Assembly (NCBI GenBank): GCA_011800155.1
Contig: CM022376.1
Coordinates: 248,001 to 312,000, forward strand
Reading direction: 5' to 3'
Length of the DNA stretch: 64,000 nucleotides
Source: Flammulina velutipes
Taxonomy: Eukaryota; Basidiomycota; Agaricomycetes; Agaricales; Physalacriaceae
The notes under the pieces: model-generated
Told to the model about the DNA's origin: nothing
Seen by the model: the letters and a program-made list of their open reading frames with translations, nothing else
Database searches by the model: none
Made by a program: the position numbers and the translations under genes
Shown here: positions 48,815-59,899 of the stretch, one piece after another
Position numbering within the stretch: the first letter of the stretch is position 1
How the letters are laid out: every line of letters begins with the position of its first letter

Positions 48815-48989
48815 TACTAGGTAATTTACACAGATCGAATCGCCTCTTGTGTAGGCATAGGTCTATACCTATGCATTTATGCCAGTGGCGCTACCAGCAA
48901 GTCGGCGGTGGAAATTCGGCTCTGCGACGATCCAACCTGAATCGAACTATATCAACAGCATCACTGAGTATGTCTCTATATCCACAAAC
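48815..48989 (+). promoter_or_regulatory. Conserved promoter block of member C
   Basis: Shares GTCTATACCTAT (48861-48872), GCAAGTCGGCGGTGGAAATT (48897-48916), TTCGGCTCTGCGACGATCCA and ATATCCACAAACATG with members B, D and E. The TATA box seen in B and D is degraded here (cctgaatcg). Confidence 0.6.
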
Positions 48990-50342
48990 ATGCATCTCAT
49001 CTCCTTCTCTATCCTACTCATTCAAGTGGCGGCATACGCGCTGTACGTCATCCCAATAGTCGACATCTTCTTTTGGGCCCTAACTTTACTCACAGTCCCG
49101 CTACTTCTCTATCCATCTACAGACGAGCAGACTCCTCTGGATCCGAAGCAGAGCGCGAACCCAAAAAAGTAGTCCTTGACGGCAATGAATATACCGCTAC
49201 ACCACTCCCGTCAGGATACCAAGGCTACGGAGAGCTCTTTAGGCTCGAAGGTGGTTTCCAATTCGAGGGTGAGCGGGTCCCCGCCATCATGACCCGACTA
49301 TTCGAGGAAGACGGAAGTGATAATCCGGACTCGAGAGCAATGAGGGAGATAGATTTCTTGAAAAGGGTGCGTCGTTCGCGGACGCCTCGTAACATGACAA
49401 TCACTGACAGAACTATGAAGGTTTCCAATGGCCTATATCTCTTCAATTCTAAATGGAGTAAGGCAGAGACGGGCAACTTGCCCGACCAGATTGATATTGT
49501 TGTCCGAGATCTTAGAAAACTCGATGACCCCTTCAAGCCTTTCCATGAGTGGTACGAAGAAGATAAGAATAATATCAGCGGAATACTCGGTACATACATC
49601 CTATGCAAGAATATCAAAGAACAACTACTGTGGTACGCCACAGAAGATAACCTGCTGTATGTCTCTATGCCTTCGAACTTATCGCTGAGACCTGACTTTC
49701 AATAAGTTATAACCGTTATAGCATGAATAATATATTCATCAAGAAGCAAGCCTACAATGGCGACATCAAAATTACACATGACTTGTCGAAGGCCGACATA
49801 ATCCCTGTTGTTTGGGAACCACAAATTCCCGGGTTGGACATCCTTGGTGTTGTGGATTTCTCAAATGAGGCTGGCGATGAAAAAGATGAAACAATCGATG
49901 TTTATAAAAATGTGTTGGACCAAGAGTTGGAACAACAATTTGCTATGGATGTACTGAAGGAACGCATCGAAGGCGATCTGAGGAAGTACGTCAAAACCAA
50001 CCCCTCGAATACCGTCTAACACTTTCACTACAGGTTAGATGTCCGCCACGTAAAATTCCAAGGGACAAGATACAGGCTCCTACAACTTAGACATATAGAC
50101 CGTTATACTATTGCCTACGAGGTAGAGGATGGGTTCAAACTGACAAAGACGAAAATGGTTCCCGCTATCATGGTCGTTACTGAGCTGAACGGAGGCGGAG
50201 TCACCCGCAACGTGTATCCCCAGGTGAGCAACCTCCTCGACTGAAGGTTGTGCCTTACTGACCGGTTCATTAGAAAGAGCTCATTGCCCAGTCGCCACCA
50301 GATAGCAAAGGTAGTCGCTCCATTATGGTCTACAAGGATTAA
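48990..50342 (+). CDS. Secreted pseudokinase-like protein, member C
   Basis: Six exons: 48990-49042, 49096-49366, 49421-49656, 49722-49985, 50034-50223, 50274-50342; 360 residues. Signal peptide MHLISFSILLIQVAAYAL, intron right after it. N-lobe-like DGNEYTATPL, RLEGGF and VPAIMTR: the candidate Lys is replaced by Thr. The catalytic loop is shortened to LLMNNIFIKK, losing the Asp, and the IDW site is VVWEP. So this is the most degraded active site with a full frame. The C-terminal module (FQGTRYRLLQL, VEDGFKL, VPAIMVV) is kept. Intron 2 (54 nt) is in frame and stop-free, so an unspliced form would add 18 residues. Close paralogue of B, D and E. Confidence 0.77.
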
Positions 50343-52828
50343 ATGATTCCGGCACACAACGTAGCAAGTATACTAAGTGTGTATTTTACCTGATAAGTAG
50401 TAATAGGAACAGTCAAAGTCAGATGTAGATACTTTACTTGATTCCCAATTGAATTATGGTGATTATAATTGACCAGGAACTTATGGATATCAGTATATTA
50501 TGGCCTGAACATCTAACCAGATCGATGACAAGTACTTCGAGAGTAAGAAAACACACTGGTGATTGTATTGCGCCACACTATCTTGTTAAGGGGCTTCGCA
50601 TGTAGTCGTAGGACAGTTCTCTTCATAGTAGAGCTACGAGATACATATCAAATATCCATGATTTCGATGATTTTCTACCAACACGAAATACCTACTGCCA
50701 AGTTCAAGCTTCGAGCGCAGAAATTGCTCCCAAAGATCTCGCGTGAGCCATCAAAATTCCACCGGCCTACATGCAATGGTTCAAAATGCCATCGAGTCCA
50801 GCCAGCACCTCCCTCATTCCCAGCCTGAGCGCAAGCTCCCACATTCATATCAAACGAGAATACATTGCCCGCAACACATCCTGCCACTCGATACATCTCC
50901 CGATGAGGCTGGATATGTGCGGGAAGCTTCTCTGGGTATTTCCCCCACCGAAATGCGGAAACACCTTCCATCGTGGGTCCAGGCAAAAGTTACGACTACT
51001 TATTTTCTCGGAGCCGGCAAGCGTGTGCTCGTGGACGTGGTGAAATGGAAAGGTTGTTCAACATCGGGATTGGTTTGAGAACAGCGTGACGGAGAGCTCG
51101 TGCGGTGTAGGGGTAGCACAATCGATGTTTTCAGGCAGCGTAAACTCGACAATAGTGACCCTCCTTGTACGTCATTGTTCAACGTTCAACTCCAACGGTC
51201 TGAATGTGCCAATAGCTCGTGAGGAGGGCAGTCTGTCCAGTCTGGATAACGTCCGATCGTTTTCGCTTCATCCTCCCCAAACATGACGGGAGAGGGTTAT
51301 GGTTCAAGGGGCAGCGCTCAGGAGAGACGCTCGATAAATCCTTCTCGTTGATCATAATGGGCTCGCAAGGTCGAGACTCTCTAGTTTCCTGGGCAAGGAG
51401 AACAAGGCTATACCACCCGATTTACATTGGGGACTCGCTCAAGAGGTGATTACACTCATGCTGGGAGCTGAGAAACACGGGATGAGCATCACAAGTCCCG
51501 GATTGTGATGAGATAGCATACCTGCCGAATGAAGGGAAACAGGCCGATCTCCTGGAACTGGCTATATATACGGTTGAACGAACGAGAGCGGAGAAGGTGA
51601 CATCTTTGCTAGGGAGGATACGAGGCCATAAAACTCGAGATATGGGGATGAGGAGGGATGCAAGGAGATCCATGTGACGCTGGTTGAATACGAAGCTTTC
51701 CGGGAAGAGGGTAGATTGACAGTGACAAGACAGGTCAAGCATGACTGCCACTCTAAGATAGGCATTCGAGAGAGCCATCTCGACAAGACGGTCTTGTCAG
51801 GGAAAGACCGATGCTTTCTCGCTAGACGCACGTTTCGATACGTTGTAAAAAGGCAGGCACTGTCCAGAGGTGAACGAGCTGGAGAAAGCTTGGTAAGTAC
51901 AAGTACCAGAGATTGATGTATGTTCCTACCTGAACGTAAGATGGAGAATCGTTGTCGTACGGTGAGGTCGTCGTCTGTCTCCTCCAATGCATGGCATTGC
52001 ATGCACGTTAGATGAAGTACAGTTTCGTCGTGGGCGTTGTCCACAGAGCGATTAACCGGAATCGTTGCGCGCTCTGGCTATAAAGGAACCGGTTTGCGAC
52101 TGATTCATATAGTTAACCTATGGTTACTCAGCCGGTAGGTATCAGCGACGAACCTGGTACATCATCGAGTTGAGGAGCCAATCGAAGGATGACTTGAGGG
52201 CGTTTTCCTGAGTATCAATCCGGGTGTATGAATAGCCCAAGACGAATGACGGGCAGGACGATGATTTCTGGCAGAGCTCGGCGAAGCGTGGTGATGGTCG
52301 GAAGCAAGGGCCGATGCAATCTTTCCTTATACCGCCATCGCTCGTCAATCCTATGCACCATTATTTACCTACTTTCTCGTGCCTTCCGGATACTTGGACA
52401 AAAGCTCTGGGAAATATGGATAATTGGAGGGCCATGCTGCCACGAAGATTAGCTTGCATATCTTTCTGTCTACGAACCGCGCTTTCCAATCTTGTACGGG
52501 CCTGTTACCATGACAGCCTCATGCTGGGCGAACCGATATCAATTGCGGTGGTGCGCGCCCTTGCCCAAACATGTCGTTATGTGCACGCGGTGCGTGACCG
52601 CGCTTAGCTGTACGTTCTGTTCTCTTCGCGCGTCTATACACGCATGCATTCCGAGGCCGAAAGTATCTCGATGACAGTCCTCTATCATTGGCTGGCTTGT
52701 ACAGATAGAACTGTCTAGTACGTCGAGTTTTCTGACGGACGTGCTGCGTCCTGCGAAAGCGATGTAAACGAGCATTGCACTCGGTGGCATGCTAAGCAAA
52801 GATCAAATTGCCTATGTGCGGTGATGGA
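50343..52828. other. Spacer between members C and D, no supported gene
   Basis: Minus-strand frames at 51422-52044 and 52142-52348 have partly protein-like sequence but no joinable structure. The repeated upstream module occupies 52062-52560. Confidence 0.4.
52062..52560 (+). repeat. Repeated upstream module, copy before member D
   Basis: Aligns with 45231-45910 in two blocks, starting GCGCGCTCTGGC and GGTCGGAAGCA respectively, with shared CGTGCCTTCCGGAT-like and GGATAATTG segments. It lies about 0.4 kb before the gene, as the other copy does before member B. Confidence 0.65.
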
Positions 52829-52938
52829 TACCTATACGCTCTTGTTACTAACGCAGTCAGCAAGTCGGCAGTGAAATTCGTTGACAATCCGATTATAAAA
52901 CTCGCATTAACATTTTACAGTTTACTATATTCACCAAC
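52829..52938 (+). promoter_or_regulatory. Conserved promoter block of member D
   Basis: ATACCTATA (52829-52837), AGCAAGTCGGCAGTGAAATT (52860-52879), GACAATCCGA and a TTATAAAA box (52893-52900) about 40 bp before the ATG, in the same order as in B. Confidence 0.65.
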
Positions 52939-54419
52939 ATGCAGCTCGTCTACATCTCTATCCTATTCATTCAAGTGGCGACATATGCATTGTATGTCCT
53001 CTCAATCCTCGTTGTCTTCTCTCCAGTCTTAATTCGCTTCACAGACCCACCATTTCGCTCTCCATTTCTACCCGGGGAGACCCCGAATCACAAAACGTAA
53101 TGCTTGACGGGAAAGAATATGCCGCTACGCCACTCCCAGAAGGGTACCAAGGCATTGGTCAAGTTTTCAAACTCGAAGGTGGCTTTCCAGTAGACGGTGA
53201 GAGGGTCCCCGCCCTCTGGAAACGAGTCTTGGAGGCAGAAGGAGGTGACAGTTCGGAATCGAAAACGGTGAAAGAGATCGAGTTTATGAAAAGGGTATGT
53301 CATTCGCGACTATGATAGTACTACATGACCCTAACGGCACATAGCCTTCGGTCAAACTGCATCTTTTCTCCCAGTGGAGCAAGACAAAGACGGGCAAATT
53401 GCCCTTCCAGGCCGATATCGTTATCAAAGATCTCAGAGAACAGAATCCACCACTCAAGCCTTTCCATGAGTGGCACCAAGAAGACAAGAAAATCAACGGA
53501 CCAGTAGGCCTCCGTATCCTATACGAAAGTCTGCAAGAACGCCTTCTGTGGTACGCCGAACATCAGAGCCTGCTGTGCGTCGCCAATTTTCCCCGCTGTG
53601 AAATGCCTTCTGATTTTTTGAAAGTGTCGGTGATGTCAACTTGAAAAATCTATTCTTTGAGAAGAGAGTCCTGCTGGAGAACGTTTCCGTTACCCCAGGC
53701 GCACCTGGGTTCACTCCTGAAGGCTCGGTTTCGAACACTTCCGGAGGTTCAACTACGAACAGTCCAGAAGGTTCAACTACGAACAGTCCGGAAGGCACAA
53801 TTCTGGATGGCGGGAGTGACACCAGCAGTACTAAAGGACAGGGCACTATCGAAAGCGGGACTTTCCCTATAATGCCCACCGTCTGGCGACTAGCAGATGA
53901 GGATATCTTTGGCATCGATGATATCGCAGCGGAGGCTGATCAACCCGCCATCATGAGGACCTACAAAAACTTCCTGGGCAGGGACTTGGAAGAACGCTTC
54001 AATATGGAAACACTGGCGAAGAATATGGGAGTTGAGAAGCTAAGGACGTACGTCGAAACCAAGCCTCAAATCCCATCTAATGCTTTCGTTCTAGGGCTGA
54101 CATCATGCACCAGGAATTCAAAGGGAAGGACTACGAGTTGCTGCACATCAGATTCGAAATTCCTGATATCTTTGTTGAAAAGATCATTAATGGGTTCGAG
54201 GTTAGCGAAGGAGAGACGGTTCCCGCTTTAATGTGGATTCAAGATATTGCAAACAAGGAGCCGGGACGACGCGGTCGTATTTCTCTGGTGAGCGGCTTCT
54301 CCAACGAAGACCAATGACGTTCTAATTGTTCCAATAATCAGAGCGGCGTCCCGTTAGATGAGGAGATAGTGAAGGGGAAACATGTGAAGATTTTCCGTGA
54401 CGAGCGCCCCCAATCATAA
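52939..54419 (+). CDS. Secreted pseudokinase-like protein, member D
   Basis: Six exons: 52939-52991, 53045-53294, 53345-53574, 53625-54047, 54095-54287, 54342-54419; 408 residues, the longest member. Signal peptide MQLVYISILFIQVATYAL. It keeps Lys in VPALWKR, Glu in EIEFMKR, and Asp and Asn in VGDVNLKNLFF. The IDW site reads PTVWRLADED, with no Asp in the key place. Exon 4 carries an extra Gly/Ser/Thr/Asn/Pro-rich linker between these sites that other members lack, containing a 24-bp in-frame tandem repeat (53746-53793). The C-terminal N-lobe-like module (FKGKDYELLHI, INGFEV, VPALMWI) is present. Closest to B in sequence and promoter. Confidence 0.78.
53746..53793 (+). repeat. 24-bp tandem repeat inside member D exon 4
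   Basis: Two units (53746-53769, 53770-53793) differ at one base and encode GSTTNSPE twice. It is in frame, inside a linker absent from B, C and E. Confidence 0.9.
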
Positions 54420-55303
54420 TGTTGAACAGTATTCGTTGGGTCGGATACTTACTTGTATTTTTGTCTTGCTGGAGTCCTCTTATAAATATGACCTCAATAA
54501 TAAAACTTTGACAAGTTCGAGAGTCCATTTCGCCGAGTATTGTCGACTGTCGTGTACTTTATACCTTGAATACACGCAGTTCATTGCCCCCAAGGGCCAT
54601 AAATCTACGAAGACCTACTCGTTAGATTATGGAGAAGACACGATGCAAAGCCATCCAAGGATATGAGTAGGGTCTTCCGGAGTGGCAACTTCAATCATTT
54701 CGGACTGAAGAGCAGGTTGCCTGACGTCCACAAGCGCAATTTGAACTTTGACGGCACTTGTGCGAAATCAGCGAAAGTATGGCGCTCGAACTAACCGCGA
54801 AATCAGCGACCTTCGTATTCAGCGCCACAGCGCCACATCACAGTGGACGTGGGGTTTGTGCTGTCCTCCCGCCCTCTTAGAAGACGCGAAGTGCTCCATA
54901 GGTTTAATGGGGCGATGTCGGTGCACGGAGTCTGATATTCTTGGTGCATACCACTGTACTCATATCTGTCACTGACGAGGACTCGCATTGTATTCAGGCC
55001 GCCATTACCCATGCGCAACACACACATGTATGGTACGCGTCACCGCGCCGCGCTCCCTACCTCGCTTACTGAAAATTTACCAGCGAACTTGAAGACGTGG
55101 TCTTTGCGTACATGATCGTGCTTCCGGAGTGGTCGCAACCGTGGCGGGTTATTCTCACGCTTCACGAATGCATGTAATTTTGTGATATTCAGCTAAGAAG
55201 ACGAATATGGTACGAGGACAGAAAAGACTACTCATGGAAGCTAATGATCGATCACAAAGATAGTGCGCCACAATACTTCCGTATTGATTCATCTCCCTTA
55301 CGC
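54420..55303. other. Spacer between convergent members D and E
   Basis: Shared 3' flank of the two genes; no coding pattern supported. Confidence 0.5.
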
Positions 55304-56692
55304 TTATCGATCATCCTCGTAAATCTCAATATACTCATCCTCATTGTCGTCTGCCGTCTTGGCCAACTGGGCGCCGCCCTGATGAACCAATATATCAGGA
55401 AAACTCTCAATTCCTAGATTCAAAATTTCTCACCTCAAACAAGTAAATATCACTTTTTATTCTGCGTGGACCATTCCCTCGCTTGAAAATCATCATGACA
55501 GCCTCATAATGCCGTGTCTCATCATTGATATGCCTGATGAAACCTCCTACTATCGAGTAAACGGTGTATTGAGGCGGTACTGATTTATCTGCGTCATTTT
55601 CGCCCCTATGTCTGATTTGTAGCAGCTCATATTCCTTGTTTTCGAAGGTTACAACGTGAATATCACGACTGCAATGAAAGCGGTAAGTAGCATTCAAGTG
55701 TGTGGCTTGGTTATAACATACCGCCTCAGTGTCAACTTATTTGCGTCTAACCTATTCTTCAGCTTGTCCACACCAAAGTTTGGTTCCAAATAGCTGCCCA
55801 GCTCTGTTTCGTACTCCTCAATTCGCTTCTTTTTATCCGCGTCATCCTTGTCGCGGATCTCATTGGCATCTGATGGTTCCCAATAAACAGGCATTATTAG
55901 GGCAGTTGACCCGTCTTTTTGTTCAGTTGTAACGTCGCCATTCAAAACTTCCTTCTGAACGAATATGCTTCCCATATCATAACTCTCATAACTTTTCAAA
56001 AGTCAAAGGGTTGTTTTCAGAAATGAGGGTTGAAGACGTACAGTAGCTCCTCATGTTCGGCGTACCACAGCAGTCGTTGCTTGATATTTTTGCATAGGGT
56101 GTTCATACAGTTTGTTGCGCTGATACTCTCATCTTCTGCGTACCACTCATCGAAAGGCTTGAGTGGAGGGTCGCTTTCTCTGAGATCTTTGACAACAATA
56201 TCGACTTGGTGGCCGGTGTCCGTCTTTCTCCGCTCAGAAAAGAGATGAAGGTCAACGGAAGGCTTCACAAATCTATTAATGATTATCTCGTTGCAAGGTG
56301 TTCGTCGATCACGTACCCTTTTTAGATTTGCAATAGTTCTCACTATGTTTGAGTCGGGTTCGTCACTCCCCTCAGGCTTTTCCTCGTCGAATCGGTACAG
56401 GAGGGCGGGGACCGGCTTACCGCCAACTTTGAAGCCTTGGAGTTTGAATCCTTCGTCAAAACATTGATACCCTTCTGGGAGTGGTGTAGCGGTGTAGTTG
56501 TTGCCGCCAACGGTTACTTCCTTTTCAGTTTTGAGGTCTTGTGATTTTGGGTCCTCCCGGCGGGAGATGGATAGTGAATTAGTGGGACTGTGAATAGAAC
56601 TAGGTCAGAAAGAAGACGTAGGGCATTGAAAGGACGTACAGAGCATATGCCGTCACTTGTATGAGCAGGATAGAGAAGGAAATAAGATGCAT
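55304..56692 (-). CDS. Secreted pseudokinase-like protein, member E
   Basis: Six exons on minus: 56692-56640, 56587-56317, 56262-56042, 55991-55722, 55668-55434, 55378-55304; 374 residues. Signal peptide MHLISFSILLIQVTAYAL, nearly the same as C. The N-lobe-like part has GGNNYTATPL, KLQGFKV and VPALLYR, so the Lys is replaced by Tyr. The catalytic-loop place reads YESYDMGSIFVQK with Asp and Asn both gone, and the IDW site reads PVYWEPSD. The C-terminal module (FENKEYELLQI, VGGFI, YEAVMMIF) and an acidic tail are kept. It faces member D, so the cluster is not purely head-to-tail. All introns match B-D in place and phase. Confidence 0.77.
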
Positions 56693-56800
56693 GTTGGTTG
56701 ATATAGAGAAACTCAAAAATTCGATGCCAGTCTTATACTGGGATTTATCGCAGGGCCGAACTTCCACCGCCATTATGCTGACGATGTCAGTGGCGAGAAC
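56693..56800 (-). promoter_or_regulatory. Conserved promoter block of member E
   Basis: Read on minus: GTACCTATACG, then ATGGCGGTGGAAGTTCGG, CTGCGATAAATCCCAGTATAA and TCAACCAACATG, in the same order as in B-D. The TATA-like box is AGTATAAG. Confidence 0.6.
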
Positions 56801-58599
56801 GTATAGGTACGGGCCTGTTCGTGCACAGAGGGAAAAGAACGCGCCTGATAACACAGCTAAGCGCGGCCAAGCACTGCGAGCTCACGTCGGGGACGCACCA
56901 TATGATAGAGATTCTTTCTTTCAGTCAGAATCTCCCATACTAACGAACAAAATGTTCATCAGAGCTTCATTGGAAAGTGCAGCTCATACACAGATGACAT
57001 AGAAGGCTTCTAGTCGATGTCAGTATAATGTCAAAGCGCTATTCGAATGCTATACACTCACACCGTCCCGCCCCGCCCAGTAGTGTTCTGGTTTGACATT
57101 GCGGTATGTATTGCCGCCTCTAGTCAAACACGCCCCCCCCTACATTCGATACAACACCGTCGATCTCCAGCGCACAGTACTGCAGTTCGACACCGCCGTA
57201 TCTTGACTCAGGCGACGCGATATTCAGACGATGAAGAAGTGAGAATCGTACTTGAGTTTGTGTCAGTTTACAGCGCGTTACCGCTCGTTGCGATTCCAAG
57301 GACAACGAATAGGGAGAGCTCAAGTATATTGGTGGCATGAATGAGAAGATTGATGGCACAGTTACGGAACGGCGCCACAAAGGCACAGCCGATGATCCGT
57401 TCATCGGCATGGACACAATTACTATCGATACGCATAGGATTAAAGCAATACTATACTACACAGAACAGTATTTAAGGACAAGTACATACTGTGTATCTAG
57501 AAGGATGCAACACAACCCAGTCATTTGAGTCCCTCTGTCGAGCACAACGTGCAGGATGGGAGGATACCGATTCAGGTGGTGGTGCGATATGAGGATGTCC
57601 TGGAAGAACGAACTGATCTGTTGCTCGCAGAACGAGATCGCGACTGGCGAGAACCAGAGCGTCTTGGCGAGGGTGGCATAGATCCTGGTGGTGGTGGAAA
57701 GACACTGAGATAGCAAGCGAGGTGGGAAGGTCATTCATTCAGCCACAGCATTCAATACAGTTCGTATATATTTGCTGTTAGGTTCCTATGTAGTTAAGCG
57801 CCTGGCATAGAGTAACTAATAATGAAGCACGTTGAGGGTATGCATACAACGAGGAGATAGATGCGTACCGAAGTCATCGAATCATCGAAAGAAAATCGAT
57901 AAGCGGCAAGCTGGAGTTCAACGATGACAGGCGTGTTGATGGATTCTCCTCGTCTAATGGAAGGCTTCATTAGTGTGGACATCGTTGAGTTCGTAGATGG
58001 CGGTAGTAGCACAAGGGATGCCAGCGATCACTCTGTTTCCTAGCGCCATCTTGCATCCGTGCCCCCGCTCCTTCTATCGCCTCTCGGCATCCGCAATTGA
58101 AGGACGTTCGTTAGGGGTTTGAGCCAAGTCTATCGATACGTTAGACGATTGAAGGACAAAAATTGGTTGAGAGGTAGGAAGGCTCCGGTGGACGTTCGAG
58201 ATCAAGAACAGCGTAGGTAGCCTAGGATGCGCTCAGTCTAAGAATGCGTGCATCGTCGGCACCAAGTCCGACGATGCGCCAATTGGCAGGAGAGTTACTG
58301 GAGTTCGAGAGCTGGTGCCGTAGCCCTTGCAAGTTGCTCGAAGTATAGCAAGATCTGAGTGGCGCACAATTATCCTGCATGAGCGAGGCCAACGGGCGGT
58401 ATAGATGATAGATGATCGTGCGTGTAGTACAAGAGTCACCGACTACGTAGAACGGAAACCTGTAAATCTTCAGGAATCGTCAAACATTCAGAAGGATACG
58501 CACTGGAAGATGAGGCGCCAAAGGACAGCATTTTGCAAGCCCGGTACAATGGCTCGTTGCGATTCCAGAATGGCACGAAGAGGTCGAGTCTCGAGCGTA

Positions 58600-58783
58600 T
58601 TACAATTTCATGGCCGACGAACACCGTAGGGAGCGCGTAGATGCAAATACCAGCATCGGTAGCCAGAAGACGTGAAGAAATCGGAGGAATAGAGACGCAT
58701 ATAGTCGACGAACGGCGAGGAAGATGGTGGTAAGAGCCAAACAATGTTGGCGGGACGCTCTTTGATCCCGACCACCATCATCT
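58600..58783 (-). repeat. Repeated upstream module, copy upstream of member E
   Basis: On minus it starts GATGATGGTGGTCGG and shares TTACCACCATC, a TTCGTC...TATTCCT stretch and GTCTTCtGG with the copies at 45617, 52285 and 63298. More diverged than the B/D pair. Confidence 0.5.
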
Positions 58784-58798
58784 CTCTTCGTCTTCACT

Positions 58799-59255
58799 CT
58801 CTTCCACGACGACGGCGGCATTCTCTCTGACCTCTGGACGACGCCAGATAGCGCTTATACTCGCTCCCTTCGCTGTTAGAAAAGCAATCTTTACGGGCTC
58901 GTTCAACGGTTGGCTTACACGCAAGTTTTTTGGGGGAGTATCCTCGGTGGGCACCGTACGAGAATATATAACGACAAAGGTGTGTACCGACCATCCCACA
59001 CCATGTACAAAAGCTGAATTGCAACAAAGTGTCCCCGTCGCGCTACCTACAAGCATTATCCGACGGAACAAACGCACGTTGGGAAACTAGTCGCGTCTCG
59101 ACACTGCAGGTATGTCCTCGCCGTTCATGCCAAACGAGTCAACGGACTGACAGTCACAATTCTAGTCCTTTCGTTCCCTGTTTCGAAATCGGCGCCGTCT
59201 TCTACCACGGCGACGACGCTCCCTGTGTTCCTCTGGACGACGCCAGATCGCGTTC
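58799..59255 (-). repeat. Short direct repeat pair (58799-58854 / 59203-59255)
   Basis: Both contain CCTCTGGACGACGCCAGAT next to a CACGACGACGGCGG-like stretch. On minus one copy would encode YLASSRGQRE..., the other DLASSRGTQG. Confidence 0.7.
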
Positions 59256-59899
59256 CAACTCGCCGTCAATAGCGCATAGCCCATGAAGATTAGTGGCAAG
59301 GAATGCCGTCAATGTCAAGCATCGTCTCCTTGCCGGTATCTCGTCCATACAGTGGGCCTACACGCAACATTTCCATGGGGTGACGGACTCCATCGTTGAT
59401 GGGCAGCATTGCAAACGATGGCAATGGAGAAGGTACGTTTCTGTCTTCCCTCGCGATGCACGCAAGCTGAATGGTATCAGATCCGCACCGCGTCCCAAGG
59501 TTGTTTCCATTAACGTCGTCAAAAGGCTTGATGCTCAAAAAAATGCTACAGATGCCCAAACTTGCTGGGGACCTTCCTACACAATAAAGTAAAGGAATGT
59601 ATAAAGGGAACAGCGACAGTGGAAATACCGAAGGAATATTGGTACTTATTTTCGTGAGTGTCCGAATTTTCTTTGGTTTGCTGTACATTTACCCGGACCT
59701 CTACTAGCTGTTCACACTATCGCTATCGAACCTCCGCGTTCGGTTGACTATTTGGAAGGAATCTTTCGCAGGCGCTCATTGGTACTCATCTACGCATCAT
59801 CTGATTCACATGGCACTGATTCAACTTAGGTAGCCCTGGTCAAATCAACATCCTTCCAAAGTGTTTCATATCTTGCACTTTCTACCACCACCAAGTTCA

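Larger units (their letters stand above)
56801..59899. other. Spacer, repeats but no supported gene
   Basis: Contains a minus-strand copy of the upstream module (58600-58783) and a short direct repeat (58799-58854 / 59203-59255). Minus-strand frames 58436-58744 and 58778-59077 are partly protein-like but have no family match I can name. Confidence 0.4.

Noticed and set aside
51422..52044. F-box-like gene on minus between C and D
   Set aside because: Fragments cannot be joined in phase, and no F-box motif is seen.
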